Source: Anisus vortex (taxonomy: Eukaryota > Mollusca > Gastropoda > Planorbidae). From it: 64,000 nt of DNA. Numbering within the stretch: the first letter of the stretch is position 1; every line of letters starts with the position of its first letter. The notes under the pieces are model-generated. The model was not told where the DNA came from and made no database searches. It saw only the letters and a program-made list of their open reading frames with translations. Positions 47,401-58,201 of the stretch are shown here, piece after piece. The stretch is from assembly GCA_949126835.1 (NCBI GenBank), contig OX421495.1, positions 25,320,829-25,384,828 on the forward strand. Direction: 5' to 3'. The position numbers were made by a program, and so were the translations under genes.

Positions 47401-48187
47401 CGTAGTGTTCAGTAACAACTTTAATGATTATCTACATCAGTTAAAACTATTATTCCAAAAACTAAAACAGGCTAATCTTACTATAAACCTAGTTAAAAGT
47501 CAATTTTGCCATGCAGAAATTGAATATTTAGGTCATGTAGTGGGTAATGGCAAAGTAAAACCAGTGAATGCCAAAGTCAAAGCTATACAGGAATTCCCTG
47601 TCCCTAAAACGCAGAAACAACTTCGAGGATTTCTGGGTATGGCCGGGTACTACAGGAAGTTTTGTAAAAACTTTTCTATTATCACTTGCCCTTTGACAAA
47701 TCTCTTGAGAAAGAAAAATCAATTTAAGTGGACTCAGGAATGTGACCAAGCCTTTAATGATATAAAAGACATACTGACTAAGGCACCAGTATTAGTCTCA
47801 CCTGATTATACTAAACCCTTCAGAATAACGGTAGACTCGTGTAATACAGGAATGGGCGCGGTAATCTCACAAATAGGAGATGATTCACTTGAACATCCCA
47901 TTAGCTTTTGTTCCAAAAATTTTAACCCACATGAGGTAAATTATAGCACAATAGAGCAGGAATTACTAGGACTTATCCAAGCATTGAAACATTTCAATTA
48001 CAATGTAAATGGTTCTCAGTTCCCAATCGAGATATTCACTGATCACAATCCACTAGTATTTCTTTCCCGCATCAAACAAAATCAGCGCATTCTAAGATGG
48101 AGTTTGTTTATTCAAGCTTACAACTTAAAAATAACTCACTTATCTGGAAAAGATAACATCGTCGCGGACACCCTATCGCGCATGTAA
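44450..48187 (+). pseudogene. pol of the Gmr1-like element: PR-IN-RT-RH, one nonsense codon
   Basis: The CCHC knuckle CSHCKRIGHTKEKC (about residues 21-34) ends gag. Next is an aspartic protease, ILRDTGAEVSLL (about 168-180), and the integrase HHCC finger (HMAHD..HLGV, CKSCNTCQ, about 395-440). The DDE core follows as IDCVGPLP, QSDQGSNF and HPQSQGALERYH (about 470, 528, 564), then a GPY/F module (AKYTGPYQV). RT follows: SDGSLRFCVDYRKLNQ, KIDLLTAYFQIPL, then an in-frame TAG at 47252-47254, then FGMVNAPASFQR and the catalytic YLDDIVVF (about 47383). RNase H ends with TDHNPLVFL and ADTLSRM at 48187. Apart from the TAG the frame is open. Confidence 0.93.
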
Positions 48188-48967
48188 CAAATGTATAAGG
48201 GGATAGATAACTTCATGTATATATTCTGATAATCCTAACTAAGAGAATTGGATCATTTAAAATATAAATGCATGAATATATGAATATATGAATATGTTGT
48301 GATTATTTTATGCAATATCTTATGCCTTATTTTATGCCATGAATATTTCCATTTGCTAAAACAAATATTATTATTGTTGTAGGAAAAAGAAAGAACCTAA
48401 TAAGTTACTTATAAATATTATGGATTTATGAACATAATTTTTCTTTATTAGTAAGATAATGAATGAACAGAAATGTACATCCTTATTTTGAAACAATCAA
48501 ACTATAGTTGTGATTATGTAAAAACCAAAATAGAGTAATGTGCATACACTTCACATGCTTACACACTTAAGATTAAATTCTTACTCTTAAGTTTATTTAA
48601 ATATTAATTTCATTTAAGTTGAATTAATTAATGATTGAATTGTTTAATATGATAACATTAGTTATGTTGATTTTTACCTTATAAATAAAATGATGATGTT
48701 TATGAGGAATGATATCTCAGAGAGTATAATTTTTTTAGAATAACGCGAACATGTGTTATGGTCTAAGGATAACTTGAGATCCTATATGATGAGGGTTTAA
48801 TAGAATAAATTATTTCCCTTACTTGTCTTATTTAACGGACTACCCAGGTGGAGTCAGTTTTTTTTGTATATTGTTTAGAACTAAAGTTAAGTGCAGGCGG
48901 TTCTAAAAGAAATTGCACACTTCTATTGTTTAGTATGCAATGTTCTTTTCCTTTTGGTATGGGCGAC
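48188..48967 (+). other. 3' untranslated part of the Gmr1-like element
   Basis: 780 bp of AT-rich sequence between RNase H and the 3' LTR. No env-like frame. The bases before the LTR (TTTTGGTATGGGCGAC) are not a normal polypurine tract. Confidence 0.6.
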
Positions 48968-50006
48968 TGTTACGAAACGTAAATTCCCTACATTGTAATG
49001 TTAATAAACCAACTAAATCATTTAAGCGAATTGCGTTTAAACGATATAAAATATTTCTCAGCTTAAAGTTTCCCCCGGGTTTTTCCTAACCTAATGAGAG
49101 CATTATTGTTTTTTATTAACCTCGATAAAAACATGAACTGCCCACGCACCTACAGCGTGTCAAGGCCGTCCGGTCTCTCCTTATTTTGTTAGAGCATTAT
49201 TGCTTGTTCTTAATAAAAAGACATTCTGATCACGCAGTCAGCACACAGGCCTGATTAAAATATTCGTGTCACTAGGCTGTCTGGTTTTTCCAACGATTGA
49301 CCCATAATATATTTCTACGCGATTCGACACTTTTAGTTTTAGTTCTTGGCTTGCATTCGATCTAGTAACATCAAATATTCTCCGCTCTGAGTATCATTTC
49401 TATTTGATTTGTATTATGGAAAATTTATTATTCTACTATTAACTACAATGCTATATGTTCATTGAGGATATTCATTACTAATTGGAATATGTGTATTTCT
49501 TGATTGTGTATATAATATTATTTGGATTCCTACTGGATTGATGTTGTAAATTAAACCAAATTTATCGTTGCTTTCTACACAACTTGGTTAACGTCAATAT
49601 TTCAAAGTTATATACATGTGTGTATGTGTAATATTTATACAACTATTTTAATAATCTACACTACCACTCAACATCGAGGTTCTTGCTGTATAATATGAGC
49701 CACACAAATAATTATACATGAAGTAAATCAACTGAAAACTCTAAAACTACGCTATGTGAATTGCCAGGGGATACTAAGAACCACGGAATACTCTAGACAA
49801 CTACAAATAAACTTCAGAATGATATAATAAGATCTTCACTAATACAAGGATACTCACACTAATAATAACAATACTATAACTATTATTTTCATAAATTGAA
49901 TGGGTGCTCTAGCCGTAATAACATTATAAATCATAATTATACTTGTGTGATCTAAATAGAAGGTCTCATCCATAATCTATTATGGTGAATAAACTGCCTT
50001 GTAATA
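48968..50006 (+). repeat. 3' LTR of the Gmr1-like element
   Basis: 1,039 bp, same ends as the 5' LTR. Differences seen include CAATTAAAT/CAACTAAAT, GCTCAAAG/GCTTAAAG, CGCAGGCTTG/CACAGGCCTG, TTAGGG/TTATGG and GGGGGC/GGGTGC. Confidence 0.95.
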
Positions 50007-50402
50007 ATTATTAAATATAATTACAGAAGCGGACTTGTTGTGAAAGATGATCTTCGTTGTGTAAGCTGATGAGAAAGACGCAATCTCAATGTTAGCATTG
50101 ACGTTGTAATTATAAATAAATATTTCACAATATATAATTTCAAATGGGTTTTTGTGTATAATCACTGTGCTTTAATTATGTTCAATTTGAAACACTGAAA
50201 ATACATCCTGCAAATGAGATATTTACATTGCATTTTATAACAGTAGCACATTACAGTTATATGAGATATTTACATTACATTTTATAACAGTAGCACATTA
50301 CAGTTATAAGGTAGCGACGAAAAAAAGTTTATGGTTGTGGGTCGCCATAACGTTAAAAGCTGTATAATTTGGTTGCGGCATTAAAAAGGTTGGGAACCAC
50401 TG
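50007..50402 (+). pseudogene. hAT element, right part, with terminal inverted repeat
   Basis: It continues the transposase interrupted at 41971: RSGLVVKDDLRC corresponds to the usual RLxVEDDLRL motif. It ends with GGTCGCCATAA and AAAAAGGTTGGGAACCACTG, a typical hAT right terminus (50383-50402). It contains a 47-bp tandem duplication at about 50214-50309 (GAGATATTTACATTRCATTT, two copies). Confidence 0.75.
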
Positions 50403-50480
50403 CCTTAGCCAGCCGGAATAATTGTACCCAGTTGTCCGCCCCTGGCCTAATTAAAGTAGTGTGTCAAAGAATCACATTAC

Positions 50481-50644
50481 TTTTTTTTTTTTATTTCCGG
50501 TAGGAGGCGCGGCGGAGTTTGATCTCCTTGCCCCTCCTTTGGGCCTACTAGGCATCGTATAGTTATGAGAGCCGTAGCTCGGGGGGTGGGGTAACTCAGC
50601 CCCTTACACAGTTGTGAAAAATCTAATCGCACAAGGCGGAGAAT
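50481..50644 (-). mobile_element. Retroposon shared with the U2-headed copy, 5' truncated, 15-bp TSD
   Basis: Read on -, 164 bp ending in an A-rich tail (T run at 50481-50492 on +). It is flanked by the direct repeat AAAGAATCACATTAC (50466-50480 and 50645-50659), the mark of target-primed reverse transcription. The body is nearly identical to 57966-58140 but starts just after the point where the other copy still has 60 more bases, including the U2 head. Confidence 0.85.
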
Positions 50645-50829
50645 AAAGAATCACATTACATGTACATTGCAATTGGTAATTAATAATAAATAAAATTGTA
50701 AATGCCCAGGCCCTACTGATAAAAACAAATAGGTATTTAAGAGGGCGATTCAAATTTACATATAAATTGTGAAAATATTTTATTTTAAAATTGTATGTTC
50801 TTCATAACTTATAGGCCTAATCAAAATAT

Positions 50830-51050
50830 TTTTAAAAAATCAGATAATATTTTCCGCAGTACCGATTTTAATTCCAAATATACTTCCACAATCTTCACTC
50901 TCTCCTCCACAATATATTGCTTTCGATCCATTGGGGTGAGAATTTAGTGTTTCGTTGTTGAATATTCCTGAAAATGAAAAACAAATCTTTGTAATTTAGA
51001 AAATTGTAAGAATATAAAAAGTGGTCACATTTTATTGGCTCACCCTGTAC
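50830..51050 (-). pseudogene. Mariner-like transposon 5' end fragment
   Basis: On - it starts with TACAGGGTGAGCCAATAAAA (mariner-terminus-like) near 51050. A frame follows, beginning MDRKQYIVEERVKIVEVYLE (from about 50930), which resembles the N-terminal helix-turn-helix of mariner-family transposases. The frame then decays. No catalytic part and no second terminus were found. Confidence 0.5.
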
Positions 51051-52370
51051 ATCCACCCATCCTAAACTTTAAAAAAACGTTTTTCTTGTTTTCATTTTAC
51101 TCTATGCTGTGCATTTTACAAACCTAGTTGAAAGCATTTAAAAAATTATTTTTTTTTCAACGCGGATTACTGGCACAATATGTGTGTGTTTCCCTCACTG
51201 GCCTAGAAATACAGCGAAGAGATTATCTCTTATTAAAAAAAAAAAAAATCATATATAGACAATAACCTTCATAACAAAATGGATGTAAAGTATACATACG
51301 AAAACATCGTTGTTTGTAGATGTGTTTTTTTTTTAATAAAAAAAAATAATAATTTGACATTTGTTTTGAATATGAATGGTCAACAAGAATAATGAAAGGG
51401 AAAATAATTGTAATAAAATCAAGAAAGATAGTCTTCGATATCATTTGTGTCATCTTTAAATTCCACGGTTGTTTCCCTTGCATTAAAAACAATTTCGTTT
51501 TATCGGCAATCAGATTAGAGTACTTAGAGAGAGAGAGAGGGGGGGAGAGGGAGAGAGAGAGAGAGAGAGAGAGAGAAAGAAAAAGAGAGAAAGAGAGAGG
51601 GAGAGAACAGAAGAGTACAAGTAGGTTTGTGTTGTGCGGATGGGTGTGGGGAGAAGTGAGGGGAAACCTTTTTTTTTTACATTGGTATCAGCAAATATTG
51701 AATAAATAAATCCACTGAGCACATATTTAATACATGTGTAAGATACTTAGACTTAGAGTGTCTTGATAAGATAGATCAGGCTTTCTAAAACAAAAATTGT
51801 ATGTATGTACACACACACAAAACAACACACACACATACACGCACCCATCACCCCCCCCCCCCCACAACACCCCCTCCCAGTACACCGTTACACGCCCTCC
51901 CCCCCACCCACACTCCTCGTCTATGAAAATAGTCTCCAAAAACGGTCATTAGTGCTCTCGGCGAATTACTATCACCGCAATACAAATATTATGCAGTAGA
52001 GTCTATGAGTTGATCTAATAGTGGGTTTTACACTATAAGAAGTCCATACCATAAAGTTAACAACGTGAAGTTTGAACATACTGTTATAACAAGGCCGATG
52101 AGCCGACTGAAGGCCCAGAAGGAAAAGGAGCCTCCTGATTGGATGCAGGAAGTCTTGATGGATAGATTAATTATTCCCACTCTAAACTTTAGGTTCAAAA
52201 TAATCTCTTCAACCCACTCACTCCGCCTAATTACCCGTCAGGCCACTAAAGCACTCAATGTCATGCTCGTCAGAAGAATGCAATGGAAGTTGTTTTTTTA
52301 AATCACTTTGTACGTTTCTTTGATGACACAAACTGCAGTAGACTGTCGCAGGTTAAATTGCTACCTGGTT
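51051..52370. other. Gene-free DNA with GA and CA microsatellites
   Basis: A GA-rich microsatellite lies at 51528-51605, a CA-rich patch at 51810-51845 and a C run at about 51851-51863. Open frames over these are low-complexity artefacts. Confidence 0.6.
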
Positions 52371-52670
52371 ATTAGTGCATTTAACGGTAAATTGTTTGGT
52401 ATTAGTGCATTTAAGGGTAAATTGTTTGGTATTAGTGCATTTAACGGTAAATTGTTTGGTATTAACCCATTTAACTGTACATTGTTTGATATTTGTCTAT
52501 TTAACGGTAAATTGTTTGGCATTAACCCATTTAACTGTACATTGTTTGATATTTGTCTATTTAACGGTTAATTGTTTGGTATCAGTCAATTTAACGCTAA
52601 ATTGTTTGGTATTAGTCCATTTAAAGACCAAGTGTTGATTTGGTATTTATTCATTTAACGCTAAACTATT
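52371..52670 (+). repeat. 30-bp minisatellite, 9-10 diverged copies
   Basis: The unit is of the type ATTAGTGCATTTAACGGTAA plus ATTGTTTGGT. Copies 4-5 and 6-7 (ATTAACCCATTTAACTGTAC, then ATTTGTCTATTTAACGGT) form a repeated 60-bp pair. The 30-bp period keeps open frames by default. Confidence 0.92.
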
Positions 52671-53228
52671 GTCTTAGTATTTTACGTTTGGATTAACATT
52701 GCTGTAATAACAGTTAATTTATAGTTTGACCATATCGTAATTGTCCATGCTTTGGCAAAAGTCCACAGTGGTACTGGTGAATGATGTGCAGCTTATTCGT
52801 ATCTACATTCTTTGGTTGAGCAAGCCAGTCATTCCAAAGGCACGTCTAACGTTGACCACACGGTCAACGCGTAGCCCTGTGGCAGTTGAAATTATTATTC
52901 TGAACACTAGTCCATATCATGTTCACACTACTGTCACTAGAGAAAAACAAACAGATTCAATTTATTCCTCAGTCTCTCTTTACAGAAACAGATAAATCAG
53001 ATAACCATCGTAGCAAATCAACCGTCCCTACCCTTTCCCTACCTGTACTTCATTTTCTTTGTATTGACCTATATTTCAACCAGTAGTCATCAATTATAAG
53101 AGCCAATAGTAATACACGTAAAAGAACCAAAACACACGAATATATTTACTCACATTCTGAAGAAGTGCAATAAAGAATACACATTTTTGTTTAAAGTTTT
53201 CTTCTACTAAGAAAGAGATAATAGGTCT
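52671..53228. other. AT-rich DNA, nothing recognised
   Basis: No gene or element seen. It separates two minisatellites. Confidence 0.5.
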
Positions 53229-53425
53229 AGTAATCTACTAAGCAAGAGCTAGATCCAGTAATTTACTAAGCAAGAGTTGGATCCAGTAATCTACTAAGCA
53301 AGAGATAGATCCAGTAATCTACTAAGCAAGAGATAGATCCAGTAATCTACTAAGCAAGAGATAGATCCAGTAATCTACTAAGCAAGAGATAGATCCAGTA
53401 ATATACTTGGCAAGAGCTATATCTT
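53229..53425 (+). repeat. 28-bp minisatellite, about 7 copies
   Basis: The unit TAATCTACTAAGCAAGAGAT plus AGATCCAG is tandemly repeated. The four central copies are identical and the outer ones diverged. Confidence 0.92.
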
Positions 53426-54370
53426 AATCTAGACTAGTAATCGACTAATTTATGACATCATTCTGGACAAGACATTTATCAAAAATTTATGGCGGTACAC
53501 AATTTTAAATGAACGAATGTGATCTGGAAGTAAAAAAAAATATTTATCGGTAAGCGTAGGCCTATGGCTTAAAAAAAAAGCTTCAAATACAGTTATAAGT
53601 TAAAAAAAAACAATGTAGTATACACACACAATCTTTACCATAAAATAGGAAAGAAGAAAACCATAAGTTGAAAAAGAAAAATCGCTAAGCTATGCAGACC
53701 TAGTATGTGAAAGAAAAATAAAATGACCTTTGACCCATTCTTGCTGGTGGTTTTAGAAAAACTCTACACCCGCGCCTATATCTCGTAACACTTCACTCAC
53801 TAACTTTTATTTTTGTTGTTGTTGCTTTTTCAAAACGAGCGCGAGTTTGCTGTTTGCCTGGTGTAGACATAGTAGCCAGATTTCCCTGGAACTTCATTGC
53901 AAACCAGTCGTTTGAAAAAAAGGATTATGTGAAACGCGGCAAATTTTTTCTTTATAATATCTAGCCGTAGTTGTAGCAAGAGTTCTTTTCTTTCTCTTAA
54001 TAAATCGGTAATTTGCTAAAAGTTGATAAGTTGCTATCTGTTTTGTTTGTATAAAGCAAGTGTATTTTAGAAAGCTTTTTCGTTCAGTTTTTATTTGACC
54101 CTACCTTGGATCTGAGCACAAAGGTAAGATATTCATTTACTTTTGAAGTTAATACAATTAGAGGGTTTTGCTGAAAAATAAAATAATAAATATTTGATAA
54201 TTGATAATTGCTTTTGACACTGAAAAAAATAATTTGAATATAGGCCTAATTGTTAATATTATTTAGTGTTGGAATTAACGAGCTGTAAGCTATAGGTGCT
54301 ATGCTCATAAGGAGATATACAGGATTAAGTCAAGTAAGTCAAGCTATAGGTGTATTACATAAACTAGTCG
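53426..54370. other. AT-rich DNA, nothing recognised
   Basis: No supported gene, RNA or transposon end. Confidence 0.5.
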
Positions 54371-55260
54371 AGAGGTCGGCAACCTAAGGTACGCGCGATT
54401 TTCAGTTTCACGCGAGAGACCTATAAGAAAGAGATTGTTTTAATTTTTAGTGCAAACTATATAATAATTAATTACCATGGGCGTCGAGTTTTAAAGCACA
54501 GGGAAGTTTGTGTGCAAATATCTCATCTTGTTGGAATAGTCAATTTTATAGTTTCTCATCTTTTATTGATTTACAGGCAATTCACGCCTTTTTCACGAGA
54601 AAGCTATACGGAATATAGAGATATGTAGTTTCATCAAGTGTTCGTTGCCTTAGACGAGGTTAAGTCTTGGATAAATTCATTTCTTGTCAGGATGCAATTC
54701 ATGAAATCAATGAAAAAAATGTTAGAATGCGGAGAAGCGACTGTTGAAGCCGATATTTCTGAATGACATTGCAACACATTCAAATTAGCTGAACTTGCAT
54801 TTACAACAACGGGATCAAGCAGCACTTGAACTGTTAATCCACTGGAATCGATTTCCTTGTAAATTGGATATATCTTGCCGTGAAATCATTTCAAAACATT
54901 GAACTATTTCCCTTATGCATGGCACTCTAAGATAGATAGATTTTTTTTAAAGATACATTGAAGCACTCAAAGCGGAGTTCTTTAAACAAAGTCAAAACTT
55001 TCAAAATCAGGGATTCATGTTTGCATACCACATCAGGCATTCACTTTATTCTCAGCTTTTGGTTCAACTTACAGTTGTGAATATATTTTATCGCTCATGA
55101 AAGATGTATTAAGCATACAAAGAGGTCACTTACACTTGACCACTCAAAAGTAACTAAATATTTTCCTGAAGTTGGACAATTAGCGAAGAGCATTCAGGGA
55201 CTAGGCCTTCATTAATGACGATCCCACCCCATCCGAGGATGGGGCAAGGAGGGTTTGTGG
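54371..55260 (+). pseudogene. hAT transposon remnant with GTF2IRD2-like C-terminus
   Basis: It begins with AGGTCGGCAACCTAAGGTAC, a hAT-like terminus. At 55035-55150 one frame reads SAFGSTYSCEY and SLMKDVLSIQRGHLHL, the dimerisation segment of hAT transposases, then QLAKSIQGLGLH to about 55215. The frame is broken elsewhere, and no N-terminus or right terminus is clear. Confidence 0.6.
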
Positions 55261-55347
55261 AGGGTACAGAGAACACGGGAATAAATTCGTTTTGTTTTTA
55301 AATTCATTAAATCGATTTAAATCCATTACGCTATAATAAATTCCACC

Positions 55348-57382
55348 CAGGGCCGGCTCATCCATACAGGCGAACTAGGCGGCTGCCTAGGGCGCAAATT
55401 TTTTTTTTTTTTTGGGGGGGGGGGCGCAAAATTGAGGATTTTTCTTTAATTTGGAGATTAAAAAATATATACTATATTAAAGTTTAGTGCTTCTGTGCGC
55501 TACTAGCATAAGCAGATGGATTACTAGGTAATGAAAGGCGAAGGGTATTTTATTTAAGTTGTCTTAGAAAATAGGAAAGTATGCCATAACAGAAGGCTTC
55601 TTAGTTGGCAACCTCGCTGTGCGTAGCGGAGTGCAAAAAAGGCAACCGTTCACTTCTCCCGTCCACACTCTGGATGCGATGCGGCGGTGGAATATCATAG
55701 TGAAGTGACGTGACTGTTACCTTCAAGTCAGTTCGTGAATCGTAAGTCGTGAGGGCGCTGAGTTATTTGCATTGGCAGTGCAGTTGTTGTTTTAGTGCAT
55801 TTTCAGACTGTTAATTACGAAAACGAGTACATTAAATCCCCTAAGTGGCACAAGATTCCCCAGTCGAATTGATGCACTAACACATCTGCGATACCAGTTA
55901 TCTCATGTTTGTGATGCTTTGGAAGAGATTTCGGAAGACACTAAATGAATCTAGTGGCATTATTGCGAAGGTAGAAGCACTTGGTGCTTAAAAATATATC
56001 AGACTTCAAGTTTAAGTTTATTGCTGCACTTGTCACATGGCAAAACATTTTGTTTCAAGTAAACAAAACTAGTAAGATACTGCAAGAAAAGGACTTGAGT
56101 CTTCAGAGAGCAGTTAGTTATCTTTTGGTTACAGCTAGAAGTGATTTAGAGTTCAATAGAGCTATGGTTGATGCCAATGAAGTAGCATTAGAAGTTGCAT
56201 GGAATAGAATCAGTATTTGAGAAAGAGAAGGTCCGAATAAAAGAAAAAGAAGGACATGGTTGATTATGAATCAACAGATGAATATGTAAATATTGCAGGT
56301 GACCCCTCAGAAAGTTTCTAGATCCACTTTTATGTTGCTGCTTTAGACACAGCTGCTAATGTGTTAAAGGAAAGATGTTCCCAGTTAAATAAAGTAACTG
56401 GTGCCTATGGATTTTTGTACAACATTCCTGACCTTAAAAACAAGACTACATCAGAGGTTAAGCCGATGTGCAAAAACTTGGAAAAAGCATCAACAATTTT
56501 AAAAGATGAAGGTTTGAATGAATCTGGCATTGCTGCTGTACGTCAGAGTTCTGAACAAAGAGCAATTTCTCATGACTCAGTATCAAACCCTGAAGAATTC
56601 CTCAACTACATTTACCAACAGAATCTTGAAAATGGATTTCAAACATTTGTTTGGCCCTTCGTATTTTGCTTACGTCGCCACTTTCCGTAGCTAGTGCTGA
56701 ACGACGTTTTTCAAAACTTAAGCTAATTAAAACCTATCTGCGTAGTACAATGTGTCAGGAGAGGCTTGCGGGTCTGGCGATAATTTCTATTTAAATGAGA
56801 TAGCAAGACAATTAGACTCAAAAGCCCTGATACAATAATTTGCTAAGCAGAAAGCAAGAAAGGTACCATTAGGGTTTTAGTATATTGGAGTATAATACTG
56901 TTAATCAGTATTTAAAAGTGACTTTTGGACCGTAGTTAAGAAAACAATAATCCATTAACATGCAATATCAAGTAGTCTATATGTATTGTCATAAAAACAG
57001 AAAAACTATCTGTAATCTAACTGTTAGTTTCTGTTTGTTATTAAGAGGACTGTACATAATGCAATTATAAAACCTATAAACCTATTATTATACATAATGG
57101 AAGACTGTGTGTTATGTAACTTGTCTAATAATAATTTAGATTTCTATTTATTAATCTATAATGCAAAGCAATTGCTACTTTTAATTCAACTGTTTTATTT
57201 ACATAGCCAGTCCTCGTTAATGTTATAAAATAAAATTCTTTGTTTGGTATAGCCAAATTATAAAATATTAACAAAAACCCATGTCCGAAGTTCCATACGC
57301 GGCAGACCCCGCAAAAGGCACTTTAATGAGGGCGCAGAATTGGTTTTCGCCTAGGGCGCCCAAAACTCTAGAGCCGGCCCTG
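55348..57382 (+). pseudogene. hAT transposon with ZMYM1-like transposase, perfect 8-bp TSD
   Basis: The ends CAGGGCCGGCTC and GAGCCGGCCCTG are inverted repeats, with further inverted CGCCTAGGGCGC-type sequence inside. ATTCCACC flanks both sides (55340-55347 and 57383-57390). Decayed frames on + match zinc-finger MYM-type 1-like transposases: 55981-56220 (FKFIAALVTWQNILFQVNK), 56361-56690 (LKERCSQLNKVTGAYGFLY), and just after in another frame AERRFSKLKLIKTYLRSTM (about 56697-56755). Internal deletions and stops make it inactive. It is 2,035 bp long. Confidence 0.9.
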
Positions 57383-57534
57383 ATTCCACCTCATGACAAT
57401 CACAAACATGTTAATTTTTATAATAAAAAATAAAACGCTTAACGCTTTTTCTCTTTTGGTCATGCCTGGTCTTGCTACGGCGCTAAATAAATTTTATTAC
57501 AGAAAAAAAATAATTTTAAAAATAGTAGTTCAAG

Positions 57535-57875
57535 TAGCGGAATTTGGGAATTGTACTGCAGTACCGCGGAATTACGCATTTGTAATGCTTTACAGCAGAA
57601 ATTTGGGATTTGTACTGCAGTACCGCGGAATTACGCATTTGTAATGCTGTCCAGCAGAAATTTGGGATTTGTACTGCAGTACCGCGGAATTACACATTTG
57701 TAATGCTGTCCAGCAGAAATTTGGGATTTGTACTGCAGTACCGCGGAATTACGCATTTGTAATGCTGTACAGCAGAAATTTGGGATTTGTACTGCAGTAC
57801 CGCGGAATTACGCATTTGTAATGCTGTACATCAGAAATTTGGGATTTGTACTGCAGAACCGCGGAATTAACCCAA
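57535..57875 (+). repeat. 59-bp minisatellite, about 6 copies
   Basis: GTACCGCGGAATT recurs at about 57561, 57620, 57679, 57738 and 57797, exactly 59 bp apart, with a mutated copy at 57856. Each unit holds the 10-bp palindrome TACTGCAGTA next to CCGCGG. Confidence 0.93.
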
Positions 57876-57965
57876 TTGCCGCGGAATAAAAATCACTAGG
57901 ACTAGACTCACATAACGGCTATATTTTTATCTCAATTATAGATTACTCTAAGGTTACTGATATTG

Positions 57966-58201
57966 TCTTTCTTTTTTTTTATTTTTTATTTCCGGTAGGA
58001 GGCGCGGCGGAGTTTGATCTCCTTGCCCCTCCTTTGGGCCTACTAGGCATCGTATAGTTATGGGAGCCGTAGCTCGGGGGGTGGGGTAACTCAAACCTCC
58101 TACACAGTTGTGAACAATCTAATCGCACAAGGCGGAGAAGATCTACACATTGTGTGAGGAAGCCAGAGTGATCGAACTTAGCCAAAAGGCCGAGAAGCGA
58201 T
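57966..58201 (-). mobile_element. Retroposon with a U2 snRNA-derived head
   Basis: On - the element starts at 58201. Its first 25 nt (58201-58177) open ATCGCTTCTCGGCCTTTTGG and are identical to the 5' end of U2 snRNA. A body of about 190 nt without U2 similarity follows, ending in an A-rich tail (57966-57990 on +). The body matches 50481-50644 closely. Sm site, branch-recognition region and 3' stem-loops of U2 are absent, so it is no working snRNA gene. Confidence 0.8.

Larger units (their letters stand above)
41972..50006 (+). mobile_element. Gmr1-like Ty3/gypsy LTR retrotransposon (8,035 bp)
   Basis: Two 1,039-bp LTRs (41972-43010 and 48968-50006) enclose gag and pol. A 4-bp duplication ATTA flanks the element (41968-41971 and 50007-50010). 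Pol order is protease, integrase, reverse transcriptase, RNase H: integrase lies before RT, as in copia, although RT, RNase H and the GPY/F module of the integrase are gypsy-type. That order defines the Gmr1 group described from cod and other animals. The LTRs differ at about seven positions by my count, so insertion is recent, but the copy is damaged: gag shifts frame twice and RT has a nonsense codon. No clear polypurine tract precedes the 3' LTR. Confidence 0.93.

Noticed and set aside
51392..51722. Arg/Glu- or Ser/Leu-rich open frames
   Set aside because: Translation of a GA microsatellite on either strand.
52308..52638. Two overlapping open frames with repeated peptides
   Set aside because: Produced by a 30-bp tandem repeat without stops; no domain or splice context.
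53229..53425. 28-bp repeats resembling CRISPR repeats
   Set aside because: No spacers; head-to-tail tandem repeat.
58177..58201. U2 snRNA gene
   Set aside because: Only the first 25 nt of U2 are present; the rest of the snRNA is missing.
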